The notes beneath the pieces were generated by a model. It was not told the origin of the DNA. It saw only the letters and a program-made list of their open reading frames with translations, and searched no databases. Source: CAXBCP01 sp047638395 (GTDB lineage Bacteria; Pseudomonadota; Alphaproteobacteria; MPNO01; UBA830). Taken from it: a DNA stretch of 64,000 bases. Position numbers and translations under genes: made by a program. The stretch is from assembly GCA_047638395.1 (NCBI GenBank), contig JBLIMV010000022.1, forward strand, positions 38,880 to 102,879. Direction: 5' to 3'. The first letter of the stretch is position 1; every line of letters begins with the position of its first letter. Positions 1 through 8,990 of this stretch are shown here, piece after piece.

Positions 1-700
1 AGACGATACGGGCACGGTTCTGCGCCAGCCGGGCGACAATAATGCGCGCGGCTTTTTTCGGATCGGTGAGGAACGGCATCGGGAACGGATTTCGATCTGT
101 CATCGGTGTGCGGATAAAGCCGGGACAGATGACCGATACAAGGACACCCGATCCGGCAAGTTCACCGCGCAGCGATTCTCCCCATACCCTGACGGCTGCC
201 TTCGATGCGCAATAGGCAGGCGCACCGGGAAACCCGACAAAGCCTGCAATGGACGACATAATCGCAATTTGACCGTGGCCCCGTGGCTGCATCTGGCCGA
301 TCGCCGGCAGGACCGTGTTGGCGACGCCGTCCACGTTGATCGCCAATATCTGACGTGCCTGGGCAGCGGTCTTGCCGCCGCTCCCTGTGCCGGCGGAAAT
401 ACCGGCATTGGCCACCACCAGATCGAGCGGGGCGAGCGCGGCGGCCCCCTGCACCCAGTCCCGGGCGGCTTCCGCATTGGTCACATCGAATACCGACGTG
501 GCCGTCTCTGACCCGAGGGCCGAACAGGCAGCTCCGACGGCAGATAACCGCTCTTTGTTGCGCCCTGCCAGAGACAGCCGGACCCCGGAAGCGGCATATG
601 CTTCGGCAAGTGCCGCGCCGAGACCGCTGGATGCGCCGGTGATAAGAACATGACGGGTGGCTGGCACGGGGACTGCTCTGGCTGTGATGACGACATCCAC
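1..700 (-). CDS. SDR family NAD(P)-dependent oxidoreductase (3' end cut by window start)
   Basis: Reading the minus strand from about 700 gives a classical short-chain dehydrogenase. It has a Rossmann glycine motif TGASSGLG at residues 21-28, an NAG motif near residue 98, the catalytic Ser in a SSIAG stretch and the YCASK catalytic Tyr/Lys near residue 160, followed by CPGFIRTPM. The frame is open to base 1, so the C-terminus is missing. There is no ATG start: an in-frame TAA lies just upstream, and only GTG at 700 or GTG at 667 can start it; 700 is chosen without a strong Shine-Dalgarno. Substrate cannot be told from sequence. It diverges from yicC. Confidence 0.85.
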   Translation of the reverse strand, partial: MDVVITARAVPVPATRHVLITGASSGLGAALAEAYAASGVRLSLAGRNKERLSAVGAACSALGSETATSVFDVTNAEAARDWVQGAAALAPLDLVVANAGISAGTGSGGKTAAQARQILAINVDGVANTVLPAIGQMQPRGHGQIAIMSSIAGFVGFPGAPAYCASKAAVRVWGESLRGELAGSGVLVSVICPGFIRTPMTDRNPFPMPFLTDPKKAARIIVARLAQNRARIV

Positions 701-824
701 GATTGAAGATGATAAAACAGGCTGACTTTAACGGTCCGGGCAGACTGGTGCTACCGGAACGCTTTTCGACATGAAGCGAGACATTCCCGGGCTTTCAGGA
801 CCGGGAGCGCACGAGGGGGTGCCT

Positions 825-1709
825 TTGACGGTTAAAAGTATGACAGGGTTTGCGCGGGTGGACGGCGCGGAGGCCGGCTATAGCTGGGTCTGGGAAGTCA
901 AAAGCGTCAATTCGAAGGGGCTCGACCTGCGTTTTCGTCTCCCCGGCGGGTTTGACCAGATCGAAGCGTCGTCGCGAAAACGCGCGGGCGACGCCTTTGT
1001 GCGTGGCAATCTGTCCATCAACCTGAACCTTCAACGTCCGGACCGTCCTCCGACGCTGGACATCAATCGCGACGTTCTGAATCAGATGATCGCCCTTGCT
1101 GCCGAGTACAAGGGCGGGACCGAGAATGTAAATGTCGAGACGCTGTTCGGCCTGCGGGGTGTTGTCGAGGTCGTTGAGAACCAGGAAGAAGACGAGGCTG
1201 ATATCGCGCAGCGGGACGCGGCGATCTCAGCCGGGTTTGGCGACCTGATGACGGCGCTTGCCGCCGCCCGGGGCGAAGAAGGTGCCCGGATGGGCGCTGT
1301 CGTTGATGAGCATATCGACGAGATCTCGTCGCTGACATCCGAAGCGGCGGGGCTTGCAGAAATGCAGCCGGTGCGCCGCCGTGAACGGCTGGCAGTCCAG
1401 CTTGAAGAATTGCTCGATGGTGAAAACGCCGTTTCGCCGGAGCGCCTGGCGCAGGAGCTTGCCCTGATTGTTGCAAAGGGCGATATCCGCGAAGAACTGG
1501 ACCGGCTTGTCGCCCATGTCGGCGCGGCGCGCGATCTGATGGCAGAGGGGGCCGCGGTCGGCCGGCGTCTGGATTTTTTGTGTCAGGAATTCAATCGGGA
1601 GGCCAACACGCTCTGTTCCAAGTCGTCCGATCTGGAACTGACACGGGTCGGTCTGGCGCTGAAGGCGGCAATCGAGCGCCTGCGTGAACAGATTCAGAAT
1701 ATCGAGTAA
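825..1709 (+). CDS. yicC: YicC family endoribonuclease
   Basis: The protein begins with the family hallmark TVKSMTGFAR and ends with the conserved YicC/DUF1732 C-terminus (DFLCQEFNREANTLCSKS, then an ELTRVGLALKAAIERLREQ helix). YicC proteins are stress-related endoribonucleases in E. coli. I place the start at TTG 825 because a purine-rich Shine-Dalgarno (GAGGGGG) lies just upstream and the family N-terminus starts there; an in-frame ATG at 771 would add 18 atypical residues. The stop is 6 bp before gmk, so the two are probably co-transcribed, a pairing common in alphaproteobacteria. Confidence 0.9.
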   Translation: MTVKSMTGFARVDGAEAGYSWVWEVKSVNSKGLDLRFRLPGGFDQIEASSRKRAGDAFVRGNLSINLNLQRPDRPPTLDINRDVLNQMIALAAEYKGGTENVNVETLFGLRGVVEVVENQEEDEADIAQRDAAISAGFGDLMTALAAARGEEGARMGAVVDEHIDEISSLTSEAAGLAEMQPVRRRERLAVQLEELLDGENAVSPERLAQELALIVAKGDIREELDRLVAHVGAARDLMAEGAAVGRRLDFLCQEFNREANTLCSKSSDLELTRVGLALKAAIERLREQIQNIE

Positions 1710-1715
1710 GGGACC

Positions 1716-2360
1716 ATGGCTGAGACTGACGGACATATTGAACGACGGGGTTTGATGCTGGTGCTGTCCTCGCCCTCCGGCGCTGGCAAAACAACGATTT
1801 CAAGAATGCTGCTGGAGGACGACGATAATATTTCGCTGTCGGTCTCTGTTACCACGCGCCCGAAACGGCCCGGCGAGGTCGACGGGGTCGACTATTTCTT
1901 TATCGATCCCGATGAATTCGGCCTGATGCTCAACCGCCACGAGTTGTTGGAGCATGCGAAGGTTTTTGACCATTACTACGGCACGCCCAAGGGAGCGGTC
2001 GAAGAAGCGCTGTCCGCGGGCAAGGATATTTTGTTCGATATCGACTGGCAGGGCGAACAACAGCTGAAACAGGCGGCCCTCACCGATCTGGCAAGCGTTT
2101 TTATCCTGCCGCCCTCGACCGAGGAACTGGCGCGGCGGCTCCAGAACCGCGCGTCTGATCCGCCGGACGTCGTTGCCGCGCGGATGGCAAAGGCACCCGA
2201 CGAAATCAGCCATTGGCCCGAATACGACTACATTATCGTCAATTACGATATCGATGACAGCGTCGCAAAGGTTCGGGCGATCCTGGCGGCGGAACGCCTG
2301 AAAAGGGAACGTCAGGTCGGGCTGACGGCTTTTGTCAAACGTCTGCGGGAATGGCGCTGA
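1716..2360 (+). CDS. gmk: Guanylate kinase
   Basis: This enzyme phosphorylates GMP to GDP with ATP in the cytoplasm. At 214 aa it has the usual length. It shows the P-loop SPSGAGKTTIS near residues 20-30, the GMP-binding TTRPKRPGEVDGVDYFF region, and FDIDWQGEQQLK, all typical of Gmk. About 16 residues precede the catalytic core, so a start at the internal ATG (MLVLSSPSG) is possible, but the ATG at 1716 directly follows the yicC stop and is kept. The gene converges on rsmA, whose stop lies 50 bp away. Confidence 0.97.
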   Translation: MAETDGHIERRGLMLVLSSPSGAGKTTISRMLLEDDDNISLSVSVTTRPKRPGEVDGVDYFFIDPDEFGLMLNRHELLEHAKVFDHYYGTPKGAVEEALSAGKDILFDIDWQGEQQLKQAALTDLASVFILPPSTEELARRLQNRASDPPDVVAARMAKAPDEISHWPEYDYIIVNYDIDDSVAKVRAILAAERLKRERQVGLTAFVKRLREWR

Positions 2361-2410
2361 CGGGTCCGGTGCGCGATCCATCAGGTGTGACGGGTCGGGT
2401 GCGCAGGCTC

Positions 2411-3277
2411 TTAGCCACGCTCCCTGGCCAGTTCCCGGGCAAGGGCACAGAAACCTTCAATACTCACTGTTTCTGCGCGGGCTTCCGGCGCAATACCGAC
2501 ACCGGTCAGGACCGCTATCGGGTCGGCAAAGGTACCTTTTAGCGCCGCACGCAGCATTTTCCGTCGCTGACCGAAAGCGGCGGCAACAACTTCTTCAAGG
2601 ATATCCGGGTCAGCTTCTGCCAGCGGACGGTCGCGTGGCGTCAGCTCGACAACGGTTGAAGACACCTTTGGCGCCGGCGTGAAGGCGCGGGGTGGCAGGG
2701 TGAAGAGCGGGCGGACCTCGCAACGCCATTGCGCGGCGACGGAGAGCCGGCCATAGGCCTTTGATCCCGGTTCCGCCGCCAGCCGGTCCGCGACTTCGCT
2801 TTGGAACATCAGGACGAACCTGTCGAACAGGGACAGACGTTTCAGCCACCTGATCAGCAGGGGGGTCGAGATGTTGTAGGGCAGGTTGGCGACCACCCGG
2901 AGCGTGCCGTACTGCGCTGCAAGGGCGGCGACATCCACCTCAAGCGCATTGTCTGCCATGACGTGCAGACGCCCGCCTGCGACGGCAGCGACCTGTTCAA
3001 GGGCGGCGAGGCATCTGTCGTCACGTTCGACGGCGATGACTGCCGCTGCACCTTCTTCGAGAAGGGCGCGGGTCAGCCCGCCCGGGCCGGGGCCGATTTC
3101 GAGAACTGTCGTTCCTTCCAGCGGTCCCGCAGCACGGGCAATCCGGCGGGTGATGTTGAGGTCGAGCAGGAAATTCTGGCCGAGCGAGCGGCGTGCCGAC
3201 AGACCGTGTGCGGCGATGACGTCGCGCAGGGGTGGCAGGGCCGCGACGCTGTCGGTTTCGGTCGGGCGATCAGGCAA
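2411..3277 (-). CDS. rsmA: 16S rRNA (adenine(1518)-N(6)/adenine(1519)-N(6))-dimethyltransferase
   Basis: RsmA (KsgA) dimethylates two adjacent adenines in the 3' hairpin of 16S rRNA during 30S maturation, using S-adenosylmethionine. The 288-aa protein has QNFLLD near the N-terminus, SAM motif I EIGPGPGGLTRALL, and the catalytic motif IV NLPYNIS followed by TPLL. It is the last gene of the minus-strand lptF-to-rsmA run, and its start overlaps the pdxA stop by 8 bp. pdxA-rsmA adjacency is widespread in proteobacteria. Confidence 0.97.
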   Translation of the reverse strand: MPDRPTETDSVAALPPLRDVIAAHGLSARRSLGQNFLLDLNITRRIARAAGPLEGTTVLEIGPGPGGLTRALLEEGAAAVIAVERDDRCLAALEQVAAVAGGRLHVMADNALEVDVAALAAQYGTLRVVANLPYNISTPLLIRWLKRLSLFDRFVLMFQSEVADRLAAEPGSKAYGRLSVAAQWRCEVRPLFTLPPRAFTPAPKVSSTVVELTPRDRPLAEADPDILEEVVAAAFGQRRKMLRAALKGTFADPIAVLTGVGIAPEARAETVSIEGFCALARELARERG

Positions 3278-4325
3278 CAGCGTTGCCAGCCTGTGTGACC
3301 GCGCGGCAGGCCGCGATCTCGCCCGCCATACGGATGGCGGATACGAGGCTCGTCGGGTTGGCCGTAGCGGTCCCGGCGATGTTATAGGCGGTGCCGTGAT
3401 CGGGGGACGTGCGCACGAAGGGCAGGCCGACGGACACGTTCACGCCGTTGTCGAAATCCAGCGTCTTCATTGGGATCAGCGCCTGATCGTGATACATGCA
3501 GACAGCGACGTCATAGGTGGCGCGCGCCGCGGGATGAAACATCGTGTCGCCGGCAAGCGGGCCGCGGATATCGGCGCCGGTTTGTGCCACGTCGGCAATG
3601 GCGGGCGCGATGATATCTATTTCCTCGCGCCCCATATGCCCCGATTCGCCCGCATGGGGATTAAGTCCGGAAACTGCGATCCGTGGGGCGGCGATCCCGA
3701 AATCCGATTTCAGCGCTGCAATTGTGGTCTTTAGCGTCCGCACGATCTCTTCGCGGGTCAGCGCCGCGACTGCATCCTTCACGGATAAATGTATCGTTAC
3801 CGGCACGACCTTCAGGTTCGGCCCCGCCAACAGCATGATCGGCGGATGCGTCAGACCGGCGCGCTGGCCCAGATATTCGGTGTGACCCGGCGCTGTGAAG
3901 CCGGCGTCGTAAAGCCGGCTCTTCTGGATCGGGTTCGTTGCCATACCGGCGGCCGTGCGATTCAGGGAGGCATCGATCGCGCGGTCTATGGATTCGATCA
4001 CCATCAGGCCATCCGCCGTGCTGTCGTCTCCGGGCAATGCCTTTACCGGTGCGCTCAGGCGCAGGACGGGCAGAGCATTCTTATAGACCGACAGCGCCTC
4101 GCCGGGGGTCGATATCTCCCCGATGGGGCAGGACAGGCCGGTCACCGCTAAAAGGCGGGTGAGGCGGTCCGGGTCGTCCAGCAGATAAAACGGTGGCAGC
4201 CCGTCACGGCGGTCGCGCCATGTCATCAGCGCGATTTCACCGCCAATTCCGGCCGGGTCGCCCATTGTTACCGCAATCGGGGTTACCGAAACGGGGGTTA
4301 CCGAAACGGGGCGCGTCCCTGTCAC
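3270..4325 (-). CDS. pdxA: 4-hydroxythreonine-4-phosphate dehydrogenase
   Basis: PdxA oxidises 4-phosphohydroxy-L-threonine in pyridoxal 5'-phosphate synthesis. Landmarks are TMGDPAGIGGEIAL at the N-terminus, PGHTEYLGQ, GLNPHAGESGHMGREE and YHDQALIPMK, which carry the metal and substrate ligands. An ATG at 4388 would overlap surA by 59 bp; GTG at 4325, right at the surA stop, is a better start but unproven. The N-terminal segment between this GTG and the core is a 5-residue repeat (PVSVT, PVSVT, PIAVT) encoded by a tandem DNA duplication. It is cotranscribed with surA and rsmA. Confidence 0.93.
   Translation of the reverse strand: MTGTRPVSVTPVSVTPIAVTMGDPAGIGGEIALMTWRDRRDGLPPFYLLDDPDRLTRLLAVTGLSCPIGEISTPGEALSVYKNALPVLRLSAPVKALPGDDSTADGLMVIESIDRAIDASLNRTAAGMATNPIQKSRLYDAGFTAPGHTEYLGQRAGLTHPPIMLLAGPNLKVVPVTIHLSVKDAVAALTREEIVRTLKTTIAALKSDFGIAAPRIAVSGLNPHAGESGHMGREEIDIIAPAIADVAQTGADIRGPLAGDTMFHPAARATYDVAVCMYHDQALIPMKTLDFDNGVNVSVGLPFVRTSPDHGTAYNIAGTATANPTSLVSAIRMAGEIAACRAVTQAGNAVA
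4266..4310. repeat. 15-bp tandem repeat, three copies, in the 5' end of pdxA
   Basis: Two perfect adjacent copies of GGTTACCGAAACGGG (4281-4295 and 4296-4310) follow a third, degenerate copy (4266-4280). On the coding strand they give the in-frame pentapeptide repeat PVSVT/PVSVT/PIAVT just before the first beta strand of PdxA. The degenerate copy is presumably the ancestral coding sequence. The duplication falls at the surA-pdxA junction. Confidence 0.9.
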
Positions 4326-4329
4326 AGGG

Positions 4330-5613
4330 TCAGGCCCGGACGTCGATGACGGCAGATAACCTGATATCGCGCATGTATCGGCGTGCACTCAACGCCAGGC
4401 GGTCGCGCATCAGCCGGTCGGCAATATCGTCGCGTTCCGGTAACTTGATGACGCTGGTCCCGCCGTCGCGGCTGCAGACCATGAGCACGAGGACGCCGTC
4501 GGGCATCTTTACGGGATCGCTGATCTTTCCCGCCTGAACATCTTTTACAACGTTGCGGATGACCGGCGACAGGTCCTTCAGCGCGAACTTGCCAAGGCTT
4601 GGTTGCCGCGGTGACCCCACTTCTTTCGCCAGTTGGCTGAAATCCTGGCAACTGCTCGCCGTATCGCGGACGATTTTGGCGAGATCGATCTGGGCTTCGA
4701 TATCGCTGGCGACAGATTGCGTCGGGAGCGGCAGAAAAATCTGCCGGAGGTCGAGGGTCACCGGTTTCGTCGCGCTCTGGGCGATTTTCCGCGTGTCGCG
4801 GAGCAATAGAATCCGGTATCCGGCGACTGTTTTGATGGGGCTTGTCATCGATCCTTTGCCCATCTGGGCAACGACTTTGCGCAGGGTGTCGTCAAGCTCG
4901 GACTGGTGTTGCCAGCCGAGGTCGCCCCCGATGGCGGCCGTGGCACTTTGCGAAAACTGTCGGGCGATGGCGGCGAAGCGTGCGCCCTTTGCGACCTGAT
5001 CGGCAATTCTCTCCGCCGTGCGGCGGATATTGGCTTCCTGATCCGGACTGTCGACCGTCAGCATGATCTCGCTCAGTCTGTATTCGGTCTGGCCCTGGCG
5101 GGAACGGATGCGCTCCAGTGATTCATCTATCTCGTCTTCGCCGATGGTGATCCGCGGGCGCAAGCGCCGGCCGACCAGTTTCGACCAGGCAATACCGGCC
5201 CTCAGCTGTTCGTCGATCGATTCAAGTGGGATGCCGTTCTGTTTCAGAATGCGCTCAAGGTCGCCCTTTGGAAACTTGTTCTGTTTTTCGATCGTTTCCT
5301 TGGCGCGTTGAAGGTCACGCTGGCTGACCGAAATATTGCGGCGCTTGGCTTCCTGCGCCTGGAGGCGTTCGTCTATCAGCGTACGCAGAACCTGGCTGCT
5401 GATCCGACGGCGCGTGTCTGCCGTGTTGGACAGCCGCGTGGAGAAAATCACTAACCGGATGCGCGACTCGAGGTCGTAGGCCGTGATCAACTCATCGTTC
5501 ACAATCGCGGCAATCCGCTGGACGGTTTGCGATTTGGCTGATGTCGCGACCGTTACCCCGGTCGAAATCAACAGGGCGGCGGCGAGAACGCGGAGTGTGT
5601 TTGCCATCGTCAT
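4330..5613 (-). CDS. surA: Periplasmic peptidyl-prolyl isomerase/chaperone SurA
   Basis: SurA escorts unfolded outer-membrane proteins, including LptD, across the periplasm. The 427-aa protein has a cleavable signal peptide (about residues 3-29, hydrophobic core LAAALLISTGVTVAT), the SurA N-domain (RIAAIVNDELITAYDLESR), a parvulin domain around residues 170-270 (EYRLSEIMLTV, FAAIARQFSQS, GGDLGW) and a second, degenerate parvulin-like region before the C-terminal helix. It lies between lptD and pdxA, the classic order. The start could be M1 or M3. Confidence 0.95.
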   Translation of the reverse strand: MTMANTLRVLAAALLISTGVTVATSAKSQTVQRIAAIVNDELITAYDLESRIRLVIFSTRLSNTADTRRRISSQVLRTLIDERLQAQEAKRRNISVSQRDLQRAKETIEKQNKFPKGDLERILKQNGIPLESIDEQLRAGIAWSKLVGRRLRPRITIGEDEIDESLERIRSRQGQTEYRLSEIMLTVDSPDQEANIRRTAERIADQVAKGARFAAIARQFSQSATAAIGGDLGWQHQSELDDTLRKVVAQMGKGSMTSPIKTVAGYRILLLRDTRKIAQSATKPVTLDLRQIFLPLPTQSVASDIEAQIDLAKIVRDTASSCQDFSQLAKEVGSPRQPSLGKFALKDLSPVIRNVVKDVQAGKISDPVKMPDGVLVLMVCSRDGGTSVIKLPERDDIADRLMRDRLALSARRYMRDIRLSAVIDVRA

Positions 5614-5701
5614 CCCTAAATCCGTTTATCTCAAAATTAGATTATCTGTGTAGTGACTGTATATCGCCTGTTTGGGGGTGCATTCAATCCGTCCTGTGCC
5701 C

Positions 5702-7888
5702 TCAATTGATGCCGGTCGCGGTTCCCACTTCGCCAAGGGTCTTGAACACGACCCGGAACAGGATCGTATCTGAGGGCTTCACATCGCGATCACGCGTAAA
5801 GGACCGGGAGTAGTCCACCTGAAAGTGGAAGCATTCATCTTCATAGCTCAAAAATGCGCCGTGGCGCAGTGCGCCCCCGCCACTAGTCAGATCGTGCCGT
5901 GTATTTGCGCCGAAGCGCCAGCGTTTGGTGGCCTGCGACGTAAAGCCTATCGTGATCTCCTCGCGATCGCGGAAGTCGTCTTCCGGATCGAGGATGTCGC
6001 TCAAATTCTGCTGATCGATGGACAGATAGTTTACGTTCAGCCGGAATTTCGGCACGCCGACCGTTGCCTGTACTTCGTTGCGTCTCGGCGCAAAACCATC
6101 CTTGTCGAGACGGAAGCGATAGAGCGCGTTCACGTATTTGGTTGGAGAAATTTCGACCCGGCCGACAATATCGGAAAAGTGATCGTCGAGCCCGGTATCG
6201 GTACCGAAATCGTTATCCTGTCTGAAGCGGTAGCTTTGTCCGATGAAGAATGAACTGAAACCGTTATTCAGACCGAATACGCCGCTATTCAGCCCGTAGG
6301 TAATGCGCGACCCGCCCTCGACGCGGTCAATGCCGCCGAACCGGTTTTCCGAAAACAGGTTGGTGTCGTCGAACTCGAAACTCAGGCTGTCTTCATTTGG
6401 GATACGGTCCGGGTTCTGGCTGCTTGGCGCCATGACGAAGCTGACGATAGGCTCTACGATCTGTGTAAACCTGCCGTCCCTCCGCGCCCAGGGCAGTTTC
6501 CATTCCAGGCCCGCCTGCGGGAAAACGCGGGCGGAAAGGCCCGAGATTGTATTCCCGGGGGCATCGCTTTCGACAACTTTGTCGACCCAGTAGGCGTCGG
6601 TCTGTAGCGACGCGAAAAGCCGGTAGACCTCGCCAAGGCGGCTGATATAGGGCAGTTCCCATTTCGTTTTTGCTGAAAGCCGCCGGGTGTCGGTGCCGCC
6701 GGTCCGCGTCAGCATCAACGCGTTGGTATCGACTTTCCAGACACCGCCGAAGCTGCCCGGATTGCTGATATAGTTATAGTCGAGCTTGGGAAAGACGATC
6801 GGGGTTTCGCTTTCATCGTCGGTCGATCGCTGGCCCTGGAAATAATAGGCATTTGCCGATGCATAGTTCCGGCCGCGGAATCCTTCGGCGTATATCCGGT
6901 TTTCAAGGGTGTCCGGGGATTCAAAATCATACCGCCGAAGATAGGTGTCGTCGGTGGCCAGATGCAGGTCCACCCCGCCCCGCCATGTCCGGTCGAACTC
7001 GTGACGGAGATCTCCCTTCAGGTGCCCGCGCAGGCCGTCGCTATTGCCGTCATCCCGGCTTGCATAGGTAAGACTGCCTTGCAGGAGGTACTCGGTCTGA
7101 CTGAGCCGGTGGCGAAATTCGCCGGACCCCACGACGCCTTCATTGGTCGTGACGATCGGCGTGAACGTTGCATCCATGTTGGGCGCGATATCGAAATAGT
7201 ATGGCGTGCTGACAAGGGTGCCGAGTTCGCTGTCGCTGCCATAGGTCGGGATCAGAAAACCCGTCCGCCGCTCGACTGTCGGATCCGGATGCGACAGATA
7301 CGGCGTGTACATTACGGGGATGCCATAGAATTCAAGAAATGCGTTCCGGTAGGTGACGTCCTTTGTCTCCTGATCATGCGTCACTTTTGACGCTTTGACC
7401 TGCCAGATCGGTGCCCGGGTGGGGTCTTTTTCGCAGAGCTTGCAGGGCGAATAGACCGCTTTGCTGAACTCGGTGCGCGTACCACCGATACGTCGACCGC
7501 CGGCGGCGGCAATCCGCGAATCGTCGGTCATCCGCACCCGCATGTTCTTGATGACACCGTCGCGCATTTGGCCGGTGAGCTCGATATGATCGGCAAATAT
7601 AACCTCGCCGGTCGGCTCAAGCAGGCTGATATTGCCGCTCGCCGTCACCGTGTCGGTCCGCCGGTTATAGGTCACGCTATCGGCCAGTAATGTCCGGCCA
7701 TTCTGCGTGAACTCCACATTACCGGTCGCGACGACCAAGCCGATTTTTTGCTCGTTCCGCAACTGGTCTGCCTTAAACAGCACCGGGGCGTCTGTCTGGA
7801 TCGGCGAGCGGTCCTGGGCGACGGCGGGTATGGCTGCGACAGGCAGCATCCCGGCGATCATCGCGAGTGCAAGCAGGCTACTGCGCAT
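5702..7888 (-). CDS. lptD: LPS-assembly protein LptD
   Basis: LptD is the outer-membrane beta-barrel that inserts lipopolysaccharide into the outer leaflet. At 728 aa it has a signal peptide (residues 1-25, ending AAIPAVAQ), an LptA/OstA-like periplasmic domain with GNVEFTQNGRTLLADSV, then the long barrel domain with alternating aromatic strands. Cysteines are sparse: a CKLC pair after the OstA domain and one Cys near the C-terminus (DECFHFQVDYSRSF), plausible partners for the disulfides needed for LptD maturation. The start lies 4 bp from the lptG stop, and surA follows. Confidence 0.96.
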   Translation of the reverse strand: MRSSLLALAMIAGMLPVAAIPAVAQDRSPIQTDAPVLFKADQLRNEQKIGLVVATGNVEFTQNGRTLLADSVTYNRRTDTVTASGNISLLEPTGEVIFADHIELTGQMRDGVIKNMRVRMTDDSRIAAAGGRRIGGTRTEFSKAVYSPCKLCEKDPTRAPIWQVKASKVTHDQETKDVTYRNAFLEFYGIPVMYTPYLSHPDPTVERRTGFLIPTYGSDSELGTLVSTPYYFDIAPNMDATFTPIVTTNEGVVGSGEFRHRLSQTEYLLQGSLTYASRDDGNSDGLRGHLKGDLRHEFDRTWRGGVDLHLATDDTYLRRYDFESPDTLENRIYAEGFRGRNYASANAYYFQGQRSTDDESETPIVFPKLDYNYISNPGSFGGVWKVDTNALMLTRTGGTDTRRLSAKTKWELPYISRLGEVYRLFASLQTDAYWVDKVVESDAPGNTISGLSARVFPQAGLEWKLPWARRDGRFTQIVEPIVSFVMAPSSQNPDRIPNEDSLSFEFDDTNLFSENRFGGIDRVEGGSRITYGLNSGVFGLNNGFSSFFIGQSYRFRQDNDFGTDTGLDDHFSDIVGRVEISPTKYVNALYRFRLDKDGFAPRRNEVQATVGVPKFRLNVNYLSIDQQNLSDILDPEDDFRDREEITIGFTSQATKRWRFGANTRHDLTSGGGALRHGAFLSYEDECFHFQVDYSRSFTRDRDVKPSDTILFRVVFKTLGEVGTATGIN

Positions 7889-7892
7889 GAAG

Positions 7893-8990
7893 TCAGCCGT
7901 CCTCCAGGTGAAGCAGTACGGCGACTGCCAGGAACGACGTAATCAGGGCAGGGCTCCATGCCGCCATAATCACCGGCACCTTGGAAGAAACCCCCAGCGC
8001 ATAGACTACGTCGGACAGGAAATAGAGCAGGAACCCGGTCCCGACGCCCGAGACCAGCAGAACAGCCGCTCCCCCCCGGCGGATGGGTCTCAGTGAGAAC
8101 GTTGCAGCGAGGATCACGACTGCCGCCAGCATTAGCGGTAGTGCCAGGTGTGTGTGCCAGTGGAGTAAATGCCTGACTCCCGAAAAACCGGCGTTTTCCA
8201 GCACTTTGATAAAGCCTGGTAGTGCCCAGAACGATATCGTTTCGGGCGGCGCGAAGCTGTCATTGATGTTGCCGCTGGTGAGGTCTGTCGGCAGACGGCG
8301 GACATCGAACCGGGCTGGCGCCTTGTTCGGTTCGGTAAGCACCGCGTTATCGAGGCGCCAGAAGCCGGTCTCCAGCGTCGCGGATTTTGCATCGATCCGT
8401 CCGACAAACTTGTCGCCATCCTGCATCAGATAGACGATCACCTTGTCCAGCCGGACATCGCTTGTCGATATGCTGCGTGCATGCAGAATGTATTGCCCGT
8501 CACCGGTGGATTGGCGCAACCAGAGTCCCTGATTTGCCAATGCAGCCAGGCTCGATTTACCACGGATATAGCGTGCCTCGAGGATTTCGTATTTGAGCAG
8601 CATGGCGGATGAAAACGGATTGAAGATCGCAATCTTGAAAAGCCCGATGAGGATCGCGATCGTGACGGGCGGTGCGAGAAACTGCCAGATCGACACGCCG
8701 GCGGCGCGGGCTACCACAAATTCGTTGTACCGATTGAGCCGCCAGAACGCGAACATCGCGCCGAGCAGCGCTGAAAACGGGATGAGTTTTTCGGCGACGG
8801 TCGGGAGTTTCAACAGCGCCATCGAGATGACGATACTTGCGCCAGCCTCTTCCGAGCGACCCGATACGCGCCTGAACAGTTCAAGCGTGTCGAACAGCAT
8901 GATGATGGCGAGCAATCCGACAGTGAAGGCGAGAAACGAGAACAGGAACTGCCGCCCGACATAGGATGAGAAAGTGCGTGAAAGCCTCAC
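7893..8990 (-). CDS. lptG: LPS export ABC transporter permease LptG
   Basis: LptG forms, with LptF and the ATPase LptB, the inner-membrane engine that extracts LPS and pushes it up the LptA bridge. At 365 aa it has the YjgP/YjgQ layout: three N-terminal membrane helices (FLFSFLAFTVGLLAIIMLF first), a periplasmic beta-jellyroll of about 150 residues, and three C-terminal helices. Its ATG overlaps the lptF stop by 4 bp, indicating translational coupling. lptB is not in this window. Confidence 0.95.
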   Translation of the reverse strand: MRLSRTFSSYVGRQFLFSFLAFTVGLLAIIMLFDTLELFRRVSGRSEEAGASIVISMALLKLPTVAEKLIPFSALLGAMFAFWRLNRYNEFVVARAAGVSIWQFLAPPVTIAILIGLFKIAIFNPFSSAMLLKYEILEARYIRGKSSLAALANQGLWLRQSTGDGQYILHARSISTSDVRLDKVIVYLMQDGDKFVGRIDAKSATLETGFWRLDNAVLTEPNKAPARFDVRRLPTDLTSGNINDSFAPPETISFWALPGFIKVLENAGFSGVRHLLHWHTHLALPLMLAAVVILAATFSLRPIRRGGAAVLLVSGVGTGFLLYFLSDVVYALGVSSKVPVIMAAWSPALITSFLAVAVLLHLEDG